64,000 bases of DNA. It comes from Marinitoga sp. 38H-ov (GTDB lineage Bacteria > Thermotogota > Thermotogae > Petrotogales > Petrotogaceae). Under the pieces are notes generated by a model. That model did no database searches. It had not been told where the DNA came from and was given only the letters and a program-made list of their open reading frames with translations. The stretch lies in assembly GCF_011057715.1 (NCBI RefSeq), contig NZ_LNGH01000023.1, positions 93,992-157,991 on the forward strand, read 5' to 3'. Both the position numbers and the translations under genes were made by a program. Positions 1 through 9,777 of the stretch are shown here, in pieces. Every line of letters begins with the position of its first letter. The first letter of the stretch is position 1.

Positions 1-386
1 GAATTAAATAAAGGTTGAACCTTTTCATCATACTTAATTTTAGAAAAATCTACTATAACCTCATTATTTTTAAATTCAATTATATCAACAAATCTTGAAA
101 ATATAGAAGACACACCTTCTAATATTTTTTTTATTGCATCATCGCCAGAAAAAACTAATCTTAACATACCTTCAGATAATGATTTTGGCTTTTCTTTAAA
201 TATAATCAATGTATCAAAAATTGCATCTTTATTTAAAAAGTTTACCTCAACCTGAAAATGTATCCCATCATCTCTCATCTCAATATTCATATTTTTTAGG
301 CCATTTATAGATATATTATTTTCTATAACTCTATCTATTATTTTATTAATGAAATCCTCATCAACTTTAATTGAAAATCCAGACAT
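1..386 (-). CDS. hypothetical protein (3' end outside window)
   Basis: The gene runs off the left edge, so only the first 128 codons are visible. The ATG at 386 is preceded by a GGGGATGA ribosome-binding region and lies 18 bases beyond the stop of the TPR gene, so it is probably the last visible member of that minus-strand operon. The visible part has no signal peptide and no membrane segment. It alternates short beta-like stretches with charged residues, for example an IEMRDDGIHFQVEV strand pair. I do not recognise a family. Its place after a response regulator and a TPR protein hints at a role in the same process, but this is inference only. Confidence 0.7.
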   Translation of the reverse strand, partial: MSGFSIKVDEDFINKIIDRVIENNISINGLKNMNIEMRDDGIHFQVEVNFLNKDAIFDTLIIFKEKPKSLSEGMLRLVFSGDDAIKKILEGVSSIFSRFVDIIEFKNNEVIVDFSKIKYDEKVQPLFN

Positions 387-404
387 AATATCATCCCCAA
401 AATA

Positions 405-1934
405 TTATAGTCTATATTTTTCATAAATATTTGGATCATATTTATGTAACATGCTCATTATTTCATTCACTTTTTCACGATAATTATATTGATCATTATT
501 ATATAATTTCAAATATTCTTTTAAAGATTTTTCATAATATTCTTTTGCTTTTTCCGCAATAGCTTTTTCACTATATAAATCTCCTAAATTAATAAAGAGA
601 AGAGCTTTATCTTCAGTTGAAATTTCAAATTTATTTAAAATTTCATAAGCCTCATTTAAATATCTTTCTGCAGAATCCAAATTACCCAATTTAATTTCTA
701 ACATTCCTAAATTATTTAAGGAATTAAATAAATAAATATTGTATTTTTCATTTTTTTCTACTAATTTATTTCTTATTTCCAAAGAGGATGCAAAATATTT
801 TTTTGCTTTATCATATTTTTTTGAATCAGCATATATTGCTCCTAAATTATTCTGAATTATTGATAAATTAAATTGCATATCTAAAGATTTGTCTTTTTCA
901 CAATCTTGCAATGCTCTCAAGTAATATTTTTCTGCCTTACTAATTTCCTTTATTTCTGAATACAAATTCCCTAAAATATAATTAAATACAAATTTATATT
1001 CTTCAGATATTTTATCCTTAAATTTTTCTGCTATATTTATTAAATATACTTTATTTTTTTCTGAAATTAATGATTTTATATTTAATATTGAATTGAAAAT
1101 ATCCTTCGTATCTCCCAAGGTAACCGATACTATGTTTTTTAATAATATAGCTATCGCTTGTTCAGATTTTTCTATCTTTGAATAATAATTTTCTATTTTT
1201 TCTTCTAATTTTTTATTTTTTTCCATTAATTCATTTATTTTATTTTCATATTCTTCAAGCTTATTAAATAACCTTGTTTCTACTAATTTTATTCTATCGT
1301 CATTTTCTTTTTTTTCATATTCTGGTACAATTAATTCATTTTCAACTTTTGTTTGCACTAAATCATTTTCCCATTTACTCATTGAACCTTCTCCCTTATT
1401 TTCTAAAATTTCATTCTTTGTTATATCTGAATTTTGTATATTTTCTTGTTCAGGCTTTTCTTCTAATTCTGGTTTTTCTTCCACTTCCGCAGATTCTTCT
1501 ATTTCTAGCTCTGGTATTTCTTCTGTTTCTGTAGATTCTTCTATTTCTAACTCTGGTATTTCTTCTGTTCCTGTAGATTCTTCTATTTCTAGCTCTGGTA
1601 TTTCTTCTGTTTCTGTAGATTCTTCTATTTCTAATTCTGGTATTTCTTCTGTTTCTGTAGATTCTTCTATTTCTAACTCTGGTATTTCTTCTGTTTCTGT
1701 AGAAGTTATTTCACTTTTTTGATCTTCGCTATATTTTTTTTCTAATTCTTCTGCTAATTTTTCTACCTCATTTATATCTGGTTCTTGAGTATCTTCTATA
1801 TTATCAAGAGGAACAACTTTTTCGTTAACTTCTTCTATTTTTTCATTTTCTAATGAATCTAAATCCATTAATTCATTGATTTTATCAACATCTAAATCTT
1901 CCAAATTAATTTCTTTCTTTTCATTATCACTCAT
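405..1934 (-). CDS. TPR-repeat protein with acidic low-complexity repeat region
   Basis: The 509-residue product looks cytoplasmic: no signal peptide or membrane segment. Residues 1-77 are acidic. Residues 78-147 are five near-identical 14-residue units with the pattern STETEEIPELEIEE, followed by a decayed sixth unit rich in EEKPEL. Residues about 215-275 are a Lys/Glu-rich predicted coiled coil. Residues about 310-490 contain three or four tetratricopeptide repeats, seen as NNLGAIY, NNLGMLE and FINLGDLY helix A signatures followed by A-x-x-Y/F helix B residues. The ATG at 1934 overlaps the end of the response regulator gene by 8 bases, so the two are probably translationally coupled. TPRs normally bind protein partners; the partner is unknown. 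The repeat region is likely disordered. Confidence 0.85.
   Translation of the reverse strand: MSDNEKKEINLEDLDVDKINELMDLDSLENEKIEEVNEKVVPLDNIEDTQEPDINEVEKLAEELEKKYSEDQKSEITSTETEEIPELEIEESTETEEIPELEIEESTETEEIPELEIEESTGTEEIPELEIEESTETEEIPELEIEESAEVEEKPELEEKPEQENIQNSDITKNEILENKGEGSMSKWENDLVQTKVENELIVPEYEKKENDDRIKLVETRLFNKLEEYENKINELMEKNKKLEEKIENYYSKIEKSEQAIAILLKNIVSVTLGDTKDIFNSILNIKSLISEKNKVYLINIAEKFKDKISEEYKFVFNYILGNLYSEIKEISKAEKYYLRALQDCEKDKSLDMQFNLSIIQNNLGAIYADSKKYDKAKKYFASSLEIRNKLVEKNEKYNIYLFNSLNNLGMLEIKLGNLDSAERYLNEAYEILNKFEISTEDKALLFINLGDLYSEKAIAEKAKEYYEKSLKEYLKLYNNDQYNYREKVNEIMSMLHKYDPNIYEKYRL
1492..1701 (-). repeat. 5 x 42-bp in-frame tandem repeat
   Basis: Five adjacent 42-base units inside the TPR gene differ at only a few positions, for example agc/aac/aat at the same codon and one ttt-to-ttc-type change that gives the single Thr-Gly unit. 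The unit length is a multiple of three, so gain or loss of copies keeps the reading frame. The low divergence between copies suggests recent or ongoing amplification. Confidence 0.95.
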
Positions 1935-3255
1935 TATAATCCCCCCACTTTTTTAATTTTGAAAATAATGTCATTTTTGTTATACCTAAAATTTTAGCCG
2001 ACTGAGTTTTATTAAAATTATTATATTCTAAAGTCTTATATATATATCTTTTTTCTACTTCATCCAATGTAAGGCCCATTGGTATTTTTATATATTCAAT
2101 ATTTTCAGATTCCTTTAAATTTTCTGGTAATAAGCTTATATCTAAAATATCACCATTAGATATAGCGATCATTGAATATACTATATTTTTTAATTCCCTT
2201 ATGTTCCCTGGCCAATTATATTTCATAAATATATCTAAAACATCTGGATTTATTCCCTTAATTTTGGTATTAAATTCTTCATTTGCTTTATGTATAAAAT
2301 AATTTACTAACAATGGAATATCTTCTTTATGTTCCTTTAAAGGTTGAATATTTATTTGAAATACCGATAATCTAAAATATAAATCCTCTCTGAAATTTCC
2401 CTCTTCAATCATTTTATTTAAATCTCTATTTGTAGCAGCAATAATTCTTACATCTACTTTTGTTGGCTTTGTTGAACCAATCCTTTCAACTTCTTTGGTT
2501 TCTAACACTCTTAATAATTTAACTTGCATATTTTTAGGTAATTCTCCAATTTCATCTAAAAATAATGTACCTCCATTTGCCAACTCAAATTTACCAGGTT
2601 TTTCCTTTTCAGCTCCAGTAAAAGCCCCTTTTTCATATCCAAATAATTCACTTTCAAATAAATCCTGTGGTATAGCTCCACAGTTTACAGATATAAACTT
2701 TTCTCTACCACTAGCTCTATGAATATATTGAGCTACTACATCTTTACCAGTACCACTTTCTCCTGTAATCAATACTGGAATATTTTTATTCGCTATTAAA
2801 TTAATTTTATTTTTTATATCTTCTATAACTACTGATTTACCAATTAATTCTGGAAATTCATTTAATTTTTCCTTTAATTTTTTTATTTCTCTTTTTAGTT
2901 TTATAGTTTCTGCTGCTCTGTTTATTTCATTTATTAAATTTTTCAAATCTAACGGTTTTTCTAAAAAATTATATACACCTAACTTGGTAGCTTTAACCGC
3001 ATCTGATATATCTCCATGTGCAGTTATTATAATTATTTCATCAATATATTTTTTTATTTTTTCTATTAAATCCATACCATTAACATCTGGAAGTCTGAGA
3101 TCTAACAACACTAAATCTGGCCTTTCATTTATCGCCATATCAAGGCCCTCAAATCCTCTATGAGCACAAACTGTTATGTAATTAAATTTATTTAAAAAAT
3201 CACATATTGTTTTATTTAAAACTATATCATCCTCGATTACTAAAACTTTAAACAT
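1927..3255 (-). CDS. NtrC-family sigma-54-dependent response regulator
   Basis: Standard three-domain activator of 442 residues. The receiver domain (1-115) has the acidic pair D9/D10, phospho-acceptor D52 in LLDLRLP, T78 and K100. The AAA+ domain (about 137-375) has Walker A GESGTGKD at 165-172, the sigma-54 contact loop GAFTGA at 210-215 and Walker B TLFLDE at 230-235. The C-terminal Fis-type helix-turn-helix lies around 405-440 (NKTQSAKILGITKMTLF). All key residues are intact, so it should be phosphorylated by a histidine kinase and activate sigma-54 RNA polymerase. It overlaps the membrane-protein gene upstream and the TPR gene downstream by 8 bases each. No histidine kinase is adjacent, and no rpoN is in the window. 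Confidence 0.95.
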   Translation of the reverse strand: MFKVLVIEDDIVLNKTICDFLNKFNYITVCAHRGFEGLDMAINERPDLVLLDLRLPDVNGMDLIEKIKKYIDEIIIITAHGDISDAVKATKLGVYNFLEKPLDLKNLINEINRAAETIKLKREIKKLKEKLNEFPELIGKSVVIEDIKNKINLIANKNIPVLITGESGTGKDVVAQYIHRASGREKFISVNCGAIPQDLFESELFGYEKGAFTGAEKEKPGKFELANGGTLFLDEIGELPKNMQVKLLRVLETKEVERIGSTKPTKVDVRIIAATNRDLNKMIEEGNFREDLYFRLSVFQINIQPLKEHKEDIPLLVNYFIHKANEEFNTKIKGINPDVLDIFMKYNWPGNIRELKNIVYSMIAISNGDILDISLLPENLKESENIEYIKIPMGLTLDEVEKRYIYKTLEYNNFNKTQSAKILGITKMTLFSKLKKWGDYNE

Positions 3256-3769
3256 TTTCCCCTACCTTATCATCAATTTTTTTTGCTTTTTTATTTGAAA
3301 AGAATCCTAATATTAATCCCAACACAAAACTCCAAACTGCAGCTAATGTAATTTGCCATTCAATAGGAAGTGAAAACGTAACTGTATGTGCAGGCAACCA
3401 AAACCATAATAGTGTAAATAAAGCACCTTTTAATCCATCAGTTGGAACTTTTAATTTAGATATATTATCTAAAAATCTATGAATTACTATTAACCATGGA
3501 CCAAAAAATGCGTTTGTAAATAATGATTTAAAGAAAGCTTGATATATTTTCCCAGTTGGAAGGTAATTATGAGATACTAATTCACTAACAAAACCATTAA
3601 AACCAGTAAAAGCAAATTTTATAATAACTCCTAAAATACCCCATACAAAAATTGAATAAATAACTTTAAAAATAGATATTTTGCTTTTAGTTATTATCTT
3701 AGATACAACTTCCCCTGCTGTACCCAAAATAGCAAATTGGATCATAGCTGATATTAGTGGATTTTCCAT
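3248..3769 (-). CDS. small integral membrane protein
   Basis: A 173-residue protein with four or five hydrophobic segments (about 8-28, 33-55, 88-103, 115-135, 140-162) and a Lys/Asp-rich cytoplasmic tail. The ATG at 3769 is preferred over the TTG at 3775 because it sits six bases after a GGAGGT site. A NAFFGPW..IHRFLD stretch distantly recalls the GP-x-x-H motif of Mpv17/PMP22 proteins, but that is not enough for an assignment. It is the first gene of the minus-strand run and overlaps the response-regulator gene by 8 bases, so the two are probably co-regulated. The function is unknown; a membrane sensor or transporter linked to the regulator is possible. Confidence 0.8.
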   Translation of the reverse strand: MENPLISAMIQFAILGTAGEVVSKIITKSKISIFKVIYSIFVWGILGVIIKFAFTGFNGFVSELVSHNYLPTGKIYQAFFKSLFTNAFFGPWLIVIHRFLDNISKLKVPTDGLKGALFTLLWFWLPAHTVTFSLPIEWQITLAAVWSFVLGLILGFFSNKKAKKIDDKVGENV

Positions 3770-3803
3770 TTTCAAACCTCCTATAATAGTTTTATATATT
3801 CAT

Positions 3804-3812
3804 ATTATATCA
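3804..3812 (-). promoter_or_regulatory. extended -10 element for the response-regulator operon
   Basis: On the minus strand the sequence reads TGATATAAT about 35 bases before the ATG at 3769. It mirrors an identical box on the plus strand at 3828, so the 90-base gap looks like a compact divergent promoter region. I see no good -35 box. Confidence 0.45.
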
Positions 3813-3827
3813 CTTTTTTCTAATATA

Positions 3828-3836
3828 TGATATAAT
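3828..3836 (+). promoter_or_regulatory. extended -10 element upstream of membrane protein/udk
   Basis: TGATATAAT lies 22 bases before the ATG at 3858 and just before an AAAGGAGG ribosome-binding site. The upstream TGN suggests an extended -10 promoter; a -35 hexamer is not evident. Confidence 0.5.
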
Positions 3837-3857
3837 ATCTATAAAGGAGGCGAATTT

Positions 3858-4586
3858 ATGGAAGAAACTATTGTTTCAACTATTACAAATATTATAAAAG
3901 AAAATCCGGAAACTTTAAAAGTATTGTATTCCTTTGCGGATTCGTGGTATATTATTTTGCCTGTTTCTATAATTACTGTTTTATTTTCAAAATTAATTTC
4001 CAAAATTATCTTTTTTATTTTAGGTTTTATTAGTAGTTATGTATTTATAATTCCTTATCTTTTTCAATTTGAATTTATACAAACACTTTTAAAAGAAGCC
4101 GGAAATTACGAACCAATTGCTCTATTAGTATTTTCAATTATTATTGGAATTTTAACTTATTCTATATTTAAGTCATCTGTTCAAGTTGGAGGTTTTATTT
4201 TAGGAGGTATTGTAGGCTTTGAAGTTTCTACTATTATTTTTAAATTTTACCCTGAAATTTTTGAAAAAATAGAATTTTTGAAAAATATTAATCAAGCATA
4301 TATCCCCTGGATTTTTATTATATTTTTTGGTTTAATAATATCTATATTAATAGCTAAAAATTTTGACAATGTTGTTTCTATATTAACTATTTTCATTGCA
4401 TCAACAATTTCTTCATTTTTTACTGTATATGCTTTAGAAAATTCTCTTTCATTAAAAATTGGAGAAAATACAATATTAAAACAAAATATTAATATAAGCA
4501 CTATCGAATTAATAACTATATTGGTTATATCAAGTATATATATTATTATAGGTATAATGTTTAATTTTAAAAAATCAAAAAAGTGA
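3858..4586 (+). CDS. polytopic membrane protein, unknown function
   Basis: A 242-residue protein dominated by about seven hydrophobic segments (around 31-50, 52-74, 90-108, 112-132, 148-168, 174-194 and 215-236), separated by short loops, ending in a Lys-rich tail. A glycine-rich GGFILGGIVG stretch suggests tightly packed helices. No soluble domain or catalytic motif is visible and I do not recognise the family. It starts at an ATG after a strong AAAGGAGG site. Its stop lies 11 bases before the uridine kinase ATG, so the two genes probably form one transcript ended by the terminator at 5201-5226. Confidence 0.8.
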   Translation: MEETIVSTITNIIKENPETLKVLYSFADSWYIILPVSIITVLFSKLISKIIFFILGFISSYVFIIPYLFQFEFIQTLLKEAGNYEPIALLVFSIIIGILTYSIFKSSVQVGGFILGGIVGFEVSTIIFKFYPEIFEKIEFLKNINQAYIPWIFIIFFGLIISILIAKNFDNVVSILTIFIASTISSFFTVYALENSLSLKIGENTILKQNINISTIELITILVISSIYIIIGIMFNFKKSKK

Positions 4587-4597
4587 GGAGTGTTTAT

Positions 4598-5203
4598 ATG
4601 TATGTTATAGGAATTGCAGGAGGGACTGGCTCAGGAAAAACTACAGTAGCTTATAAGATTCGGGATATTTTAGGTGTTCAAAACTGCGAAATTTTACCTA
4701 TGGATAATTATTATAGAGACTTAAGCCATGAAACTTTAGAACAGAGAAAATTACATAATTATGATCACCCTGATATGATAGAAAATGAATTAATGTTTAA
4801 ACATATAGAAGAATTAAAAAAGGGAAAAACTATTGATTTGCCTGAATATGATTTTTCTCAATTCACGAGAGTAGGAACTTCAAAATTCGAACCTAAGCCT
4901 ATAATAATTGTCGAGGGAATTTTTGCATTATATTATGAAGAATTAAGAGGATTGTATGACTTAGCAATTTTTGTTGATACAGAAAATGATATTAGATTTA
5001 TACGACGTTTAGAACGAGATATAAAAGAGCGGGGAAGAGATATTGATTCTGTTATCAAACAATATACTACAACAGTAAAACCCATGCATGATGCATATGT
5101 TGAACCAACAAAAAAATATGCCGATATAATTATTCCAGAAGGTGGATTTAATGAAAAAGCTATTCAGGTAGTTGTTAATTATATATTTAGAAAAATGTTA
5201 TAA
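4598..5203 (+). CDS. udk: uridine kinase
   Basis: Phosphorylates uridine and cytidine with ATP or GTP for pyrimidine salvage in the cytoplasm. The 201-residue product has the usual family length. The P-loop GGTGSGKTT is close to the N-terminus, followed by the DNYYRDL nucleoside-binding motif, YDHPDM, VEGIFALYY (Walker B position) and the Arg-rich lid RFIRRLERDIKERGR. The ATG at 4598 is chosen because GAGGAG sits eight bases before it; an in-frame GTG at 4583 would place that Shine-Dalgarno site inside the gene and overlap the upstream stop. A related phosphoribulokinase/uridine kinase-like enzyme is possible, but the motifs fit udk well. Confidence 0.93.
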   Translation: MYVIGIAGGTGSGKTTVAYKIRDILGVQNCEILPMDNYYRDLSHETLEQRKLHNYDHPDMIENELMFKHIEELKKGKTIDLPEYDFSQFTRVGTSKFEPKPIIIVEGIFALYYEELRGLYDLAIFVDTENDIRFIRRLERDIKERGRDIDSVIKQYTTTVKPMHDAYVEPTKKYADIIIPEGGFNEKAIQVVVNYIFRKML

Positions 5204-5226
5204 GCGCCATTGAGCGCTTATTTTTT
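5201..5226 (+). terminator. intrinsic terminator after udk
   Basis: Perfect 7-bp stem TAAGCGC/GCGCTTA with a 6-base loop, followed by TTTTTT. The stem begins in the udk stop codon. Confidence 0.9.
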
Positions 5227-5262
5227 ATATATAATAATTTTAAATTATATAATAATCTTAGT

Positions 5263-5290
5263 TTGAAAATTTTTAATCATATGATATAAT
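5263..5290 (+). promoter_or_regulatory. promoter of the chemoreceptor gene
   Basis: TTGAAA at 5263-5268, 16 bases, then TATAAT at 5285-5290 with an upstream TGA (extended -10). It lies about 40 bases before the MCP start, downstream of the udk terminator. Confidence 0.65.
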
Positions 5291-5331
5291 AATTTATATA
5301 AAAATTTAAACAATATTAAGGGGGTATTTGA

Positions 5332-7518
5332 ATGAAAATTCAAAGTAAAATATTAAGTCTTTTTTTATTTATCATCATCATAGTTTTATTTTCTTTTTAC
5401 ACAATTAGTATTACTAATTCTCAAAATTCATTGAAAAATAGCTTTACAGAGAAATTAATATTAGCTAGAGATATAAAATCAAAATTTATAAAAAATGTAT
5501 TATCTAACTCAATAGCAAATTTAAATTATGTAAAAGATTTTGAAAAAATAAAAGATGCATTTTTTTCTTCATCAAATTTATTAGATGATTTTAAATTAAG
5601 TATGGATTTAGATGATATTCTAAATACATTAAAAGATATATACATAAAAAATAATCCATATGATGATAAATCAAAACTTTTTGATTATTACTATGATGAA
5701 AATTTTAATAAAGAGAATTTTGATAATAATATTTTAAGTATGTTCTATGATTATAGTGTGTTACATTCCGATTTACAAATAGATTTTAAAAATTTTGTAG
5801 ATATACAAGATTATGAAGATATGCTTTTAATTTCGCCCGATGGTATAGTGATATACTCTGTGAAGAAATATGATGATTTTGCAACTGACTTAAATAAATC
5901 AAATACTATATTATCCGACTTATATTTATTATTAAAAGAAAAGAATGATAACGAAGTTCATTTTTCAAATTTAGGTATTTATTACGGTTATCCTGCATTA
6001 TTTGCAGGTATAAAAGTTGAAGATGAGGATTTCGGTTTATACGGTTATCTTGTTTTTAGACTATCTATTGAAAAAATAAATGACATATTACAAGATAAAA
6101 GCGGCATGGGAAAAACGGGTATAACTTATTTAGTTGGAAAAGATAAGATAATAAGAAACAATATTTCAGAAAGAGATAGTATTTTAAAACAAAAAGTAGA
6201 AACAGATTACGTAGAAAAAGCATTAAATGGAGAAAGTGGATGGGAAATATCTACAAATTTTGATAATGAGAAAGTTTTAGTTGCATATTCTCCTTTAAAA
6301 TTTAAAGAAATAAATTGGGCAATTATTTCAGAAGTATCCACAAAAGAAGCTTTCCAAGCTGCTAATAACATTAAAAATATATTAATAATAACTTCTTCTA
6401 TTATATTAATAATATCATTAATAATATCATTAATATTTGCAAAAAGAATTTCAAAACCATTAATAGAATTAAGTAAAAAGGTTGATATATATGGTACAGG
6501 TGATTTTACTGTAGATTTTGAAGTAAAAGGGAAAGATGAAACAGCCATGATAGCTAATTCATTAAAAAATATGTCAAATAAATTAAATTCTACAATAAAA
6601 TGGTTATTAGATGCTGGAAAAAAGATAGAGGAGACTTCAAATATATTAATAGATATATCTGAAAGAACAGAACAAGCTAATAATGATGTTATTGAAAAAG
6701 CTAAAATAATTGAAGAAAACGCTGAAAACTCTGCTGCAACAACAGAAGAATTAACCTCCGGAGTAAACGAAGTATCAATTGCTGCACAAAATGTATCAAG
6801 TAATGCAGTAGAAATTTCACAAGAAGCAAATGAAACAACTATTATAACAGAAGAGGGAGAAAAATCAATAGAAGAAATAGCTAATATCATCGGAATAGCC
6901 GTAGAAAAAGCACAAAAAACAGAATTAACAGTTGAAAATCTAACAGAAAAGGCTAATAATATTGGTGAAATAGTTGAAACAATTACAAATATAACAGAAC
7001 AGACAAATTTATTAGCATTAAATGCTGCTATAGAAGCTGCTAGAGCTGGCGAAGCAGGAAAAGGATTTGCCGTAGTAGCGGATGAAATTAGAAAATTAGC
7101 AGAAGAAAGTAAAAAAGCTACAGAAGAAATAGCAAAAATATTAGTTGAAATAAAAAATGGCGCTAAAGATGCTAGCAAAGCCACAGAAGAAACTGCTGAT
7201 GTAATAAAAAATGTTGATAATAGGGCAAAAGAAATAAAAGAAAAGTTCCAGAATATTTTGGAAAGAGTCGAAAGTATAAATCAGAGAATAGAAGGTTTAA
7301 CTGCGAGTGCAGAAGAACAAAGTACTTCGACGGAGGAAATGGCTGCTGCAAGTGATAAAACTGCGCAAATGATATTAGAAATTTCAAATGAAATATCAGA
7401 AATAACAAAAGAAATAGAAGATGAAAGCAATGCAATAAAGAAAGTAAATAATAAGGCCGATGAACTGAAAAAACTTGTTGATATGCTAAATGATAAACTT
7501 AACGAATTTAAAATATAA
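5332..7518 (+). CDS. methyl-accepting chemotaxis protein
   Basis: A 728-residue transmembrane chemoreceptor. A first membrane helix (about 8-28) precedes a roughly 310-residue extracytoplasmic region whose second half resembles a Cache fold ([36 protein letters not shown]). A second helix (about 347-369) leads to a HAMP domain (370-422) and a long signalling coiled coil. The conserved hairpin tip, [20 protein letters not shown], sits near residues 558-578 and would contact CheA and CheW. Glu/Gln-rich flanks supply likely methylation sites. It has its own promoter and terminator, so it is monocistronic; no other che gene except a CheY-like one at 42.5 kb is in the window. The ligand is unknown. 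Confidence 0.95.
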   Translation: MKIQSKILSLFLFIIIIVLFSFYTISITNSQNSLKNSFTEKLILARDIKSKFIKNVLSNSIANLNYVKDFEKIKDAFFSSSNLLDDFKLSMDLDDILNTLKDIYIKNNPYDDKSKLFDYYYDENFNKENFDNNILSMFYDYSVLHSDLQIDFKNFVDIQDYEDMLLISPDGIVIYSVKKYDDFATDLNKSNTILSDLYLLLKEKNDNEVHFSNLGIYYGYPALFAGIKVEDEDFGLYGYLVFRLSIEKINDILQDKSGMGKTGITYLVGKDKIIRNNISERDSILKQKVETDYVEKALNGESGWEISTNFDNEKVLVAYSPLKFKEINWAIISEVSTKEAFQAANNIKNILIITSSIILIISLIISLIFAKRISKPLIELSKKVDIYGTGDFTVDFEVKGKDETAMIANSLKNMSNKLNSTIKWLLDAGKKIEETSNILIDISERTEQANNDVIEKAKIIEENAENSAATTEELTSGVNEVSIAAQNVSSNAVEISQEANETTIITEEGEKSIEEIANIIGIAVEKAQKTELTVENLTEKANNIGEIVETITNITEQTNLLALNAAIEAARAGEAGKGFAVVADEIRKLAEESKKATEEIAKILVEIKNGAKDASKATEETADVIKNVDNRAKEIKEKFQNILERVESINQRIEGLTASAEEQSTSTEEMAAASDKTAQMILEISNEISEITKEIEDESNAIKKVNNKADELKKLVDMLNDKLNEFKI

Positions 7519-7520
7519 TT

Positions 7521-7551
7521 TTATCCCTAGCTTTGCTAGGGATAAATTTTT
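7521..7551 (+). terminator. intrinsic terminator after the chemoreceptor gene
   Basis: Perfect 11-bp stem TTATCCCTAGC/GCTAGGGATAA with a TTT loop and a T-rich tail. The T tail overlaps the -35 of the pnp promoter. Confidence 0.9.
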
Positions 7552-7579
7552 GCGATTTCACAATATTTTATGTTATAAT
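7550..7579 (+). promoter_or_regulatory. pnp promoter
   Basis: TTGCGA at 7550-7555, 18 bases, TATAAT at 7574-7579 preceded by TGT (extended -10). Start codon at 7603 with an AAAAGGGGTG ribosome-binding site. Confidence 0.6.
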
Positions 7580-7602
7580 AATATTTAAAAGGGGTGATAT
7601 AA

Positions 7603-9777
7603 ATGAAAGTATGGGAAACCGAAATTTTCGGAAGAAAATTAGCTATTGAACATGGCAAAATGGCAAAACAAGCACACGGATCAGTGCTATTAAAATATGG
7701 AAAATCTGCTATATTAGTAACAGCAACTGCTTCAAAAGAAGCTAAAGATGGTGTTGATTTCTTACCTTTAACAGTTGAATTTCAAGAAAAATTTTATGCT
7801 GTTGGAAAAATCCCTGGCGGATTTTTAAAAAGAGAAGGAAGACCAAGTAGCGAAGCTATTCTTTCATCAAGATTGATAGATAGACCTATAAGACCTTTAT
7901 TCCCTAAAGATTTTCATAATGAAATACAAGTTATAGTAACTGCATTATCTATGGATACTGATGACAGCATTGAAACTTGGGGAATAACCGGTGCATCTTT
8001 TGCTTTAAATCTATCTCCTATACCATTTGATGGCATGGTTGCTGGAGTTAGAGTTGGATATGTAAATGGAGAATTTATTGTATTTCCAACACAAGAAGAA
8101 TTAAAAAACAGCAAAATGGATATTGTTGTAGCTGGTACTAAAGAAGCTATAACAATGGTAGAAGGTGAATCTTTAGAAGTATCAGAAGAAGAAATGGTTA
8201 AAGCATTGTTATTTGCTCATGATGCTATTAAACAAATTATTGAATTTCAAGAAAGCGTTGTATCAGAATTTAATATTGAAAAGTGGGAAGTTACCCCACC
8301 TGAATACCCTGAAGAATTTGTAAAAGATTTTGAGTCATTAATTGATGATAATGAATTAAAAAGTAGAATATTAGTTAAAGGAAAAAAAGATAGAGATGAC
8401 GCTATAGATTCATATAGAAAAGAATTATTAGAAAAATTCCAAACTGATTATATTGAAAAATGGGATAATGAGACATTTGATAAATATAAACGTTTTATTT
8501 TAGAAGCTTTTGATGAAAAAATAAAAAAATTAATGAGAAAAATGATTATTGAAGAAAATACAAGAGCAGATGGTAGAAAAATAGATGAAATCAGACCAAT
8601 AACTTGTGAAATAGGATTATTTGATAAAACTCACGGTTCTGCATTATTTACTAGGGGAGAAACTCAAAGTTTGGGAATTGTTACATTAGGAGAACCTATG
8701 GATGTTCAAATAATCGATACAGTATTTGAAGAAGGCGAAAGACGATTTATGTTACATTATAATTTCCCTCCATTTTCTACAGGAGAAGTTAAAGGATTAA
8801 GATTAAGTAGAAGAGAAATTGGACATGGACATTTAGCTGAAAGAGCATTAAAGAATTTAATTCCTTCAGAGGAAGAATTCCCATATATTATACGTGTTGT
8901 CTCAGAAGTATTAGAATCAAATGGCTCGTCTTCAATGGCAACTGTTTGTTCAGGTTCTTTAGCTTTAATGGACGCCGGAGTTCCAATGAAAAAACATGTT
9001 GCCGGTGTTGCTATGGGATTGATTTTTGAGGAAGATAAATTTGTTGTTTTAACAGATATATTAGGAATGGAAGATCATTTAGGTGATATGGACTTTAAGG
9101 TTACTGGTACAAAAGACGGTATAACTGCATTTCAAATGGATGTTAAAGTTGCGGGAGTTAATGAAGAAGTTTTAAAAGAAGCTTTGGAAAGAGCTAGAAT
9201 TGCTAGATTACATATATTAGATATTATGTATAATACTATACCAGAACCTAAAAAAGAATTATCCCCATATGCTCCTTTAATCAAAACTACAGTTGTACCA
9301 ATTGATAAGATTTCTGATGTTATCGGACCTGGAGGAAGAGTTATAAAAGGTATTAGCAAGGAGTTTGAGGTTGAGGTTTCTATAAATGATGAAACTGGTT
9401 TAACAAAAGTAAGTGGATTTAATGTAGAAAATATAAATAATGCTATTTCATATATTCAAAATTTAATAAAAGAAGTTAAACAAGGAGAAATTTTTGAAGG
9501 AAAAGTATCAAGAATAGAAAACTATGGTGTATTTATTGAAATTGCTCCCGGCAAGGTTGGATTACTTCATATGTCAAACTTAGGAAATGATGCTAAAGAA
9601 ATATTAAATAATATTAAAATTGGCGATATACTAAAGGTAGAGATAGTAAGCATCGATGATAACGGAAGAATTCAACTAAAAAAATTCGGGGTAGAAACAC
9701 CCCACAAAAAAAGCAGACGAAGCTATCATTCTAAAAAAACGGGGGAAGATAATGATCAAAAAGAAAACTCTAAATAA
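7603..9777 (+). CDS. pnp: polyribonucleotide nucleotidyltransferase (PNPase)
   Basis: Phosphorolytic 3'-5' exoribonuclease acting in RNA decay. The 724 residues follow the standard domain order: first RNase PH-like domain (1-145, [20 protein letters not shown]), helical linker, second catalytic RNase PH domain (about 315-550, [35 protein letters not shown]), KH domain (about 560-615, [10 protein letters not shown]) and S1 domain (about 627-692, [15 protein letters not shown]). The tail is Lys/Ser-rich. All phosphate- and metal-binding motifs are present. It has its own promoter, and its last 26 bases overlap the M16 peptidase gene, so the peptidase and probably the HD-GYP genes are read from the same transcript. 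Confidence 0.97.
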   Translation: MKVWETEIFGRKLAIEHGKMAKQAHGSVLLKYGKSAILVTATASKEAKDGVDFLPLTVEFQEKFYAVGKIPGGFLKREGRPSSEAILSSRLIDRPIRPLFPKDFHNEIQVIVTALSMDTDDSIETWGITGASFALNLSPIPFDGMVAGVRVGYVNGEFIVFPTQEELKNSKMDIVVAGTKEAITMVEGESLEVSEEEMVKALLFAHDAIKQIIEFQESVVSEFNIEKWEVTPPEYPEEFVKDFESLIDDNELKSRILVKGKKDRDDAIDSYRKELLEKFQTDYIEKWDNETFDKYKRFILEAFDEKIKKLMRKMIIEENTRADGRKIDEIRPITCEIGLFDKTHGSALFTRGETQSLGIVTLGEPMDVQIIDTVFEEGERRFMLHYNFPPFSTGEVKGLRLSRREIGHGHLAERALKNLIPSEEEFPYIIRVVSEVLESNGSSSMATVCSGSLALMDAGVPMKKHVAGVAMGLIFEEDKFVVLTDILGMEDHLGDMDFKVTGTKDGITAFQMDVKVAGVNEEVLKEALERARIARLHILDIMYNTIPEPKKELSPYAPLIKTTVVPIDKISDVIGPGGRVIKGISKEFEVEVSINDETGLTKVSGFNVENINNAISYIQNLIKEVKQGEIFEGKVSRIENYGVFIEIAPGKVGLLHMSNLGNDAKEILNNIKIGDILKVEIVSIDDNGRIQLKKFGVETPHKKSRRSYHSKKTGEDNDQKENSK

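Noticed and set aside
6207..7184. A 325-codon open frame on the minus strand within the chemoreceptor gene
   Set aside because: It mirrors the Ala/Glu-rich coiled coil of the real gene, has no ribosome-binding site or family features, and the plus-strand product is certain.
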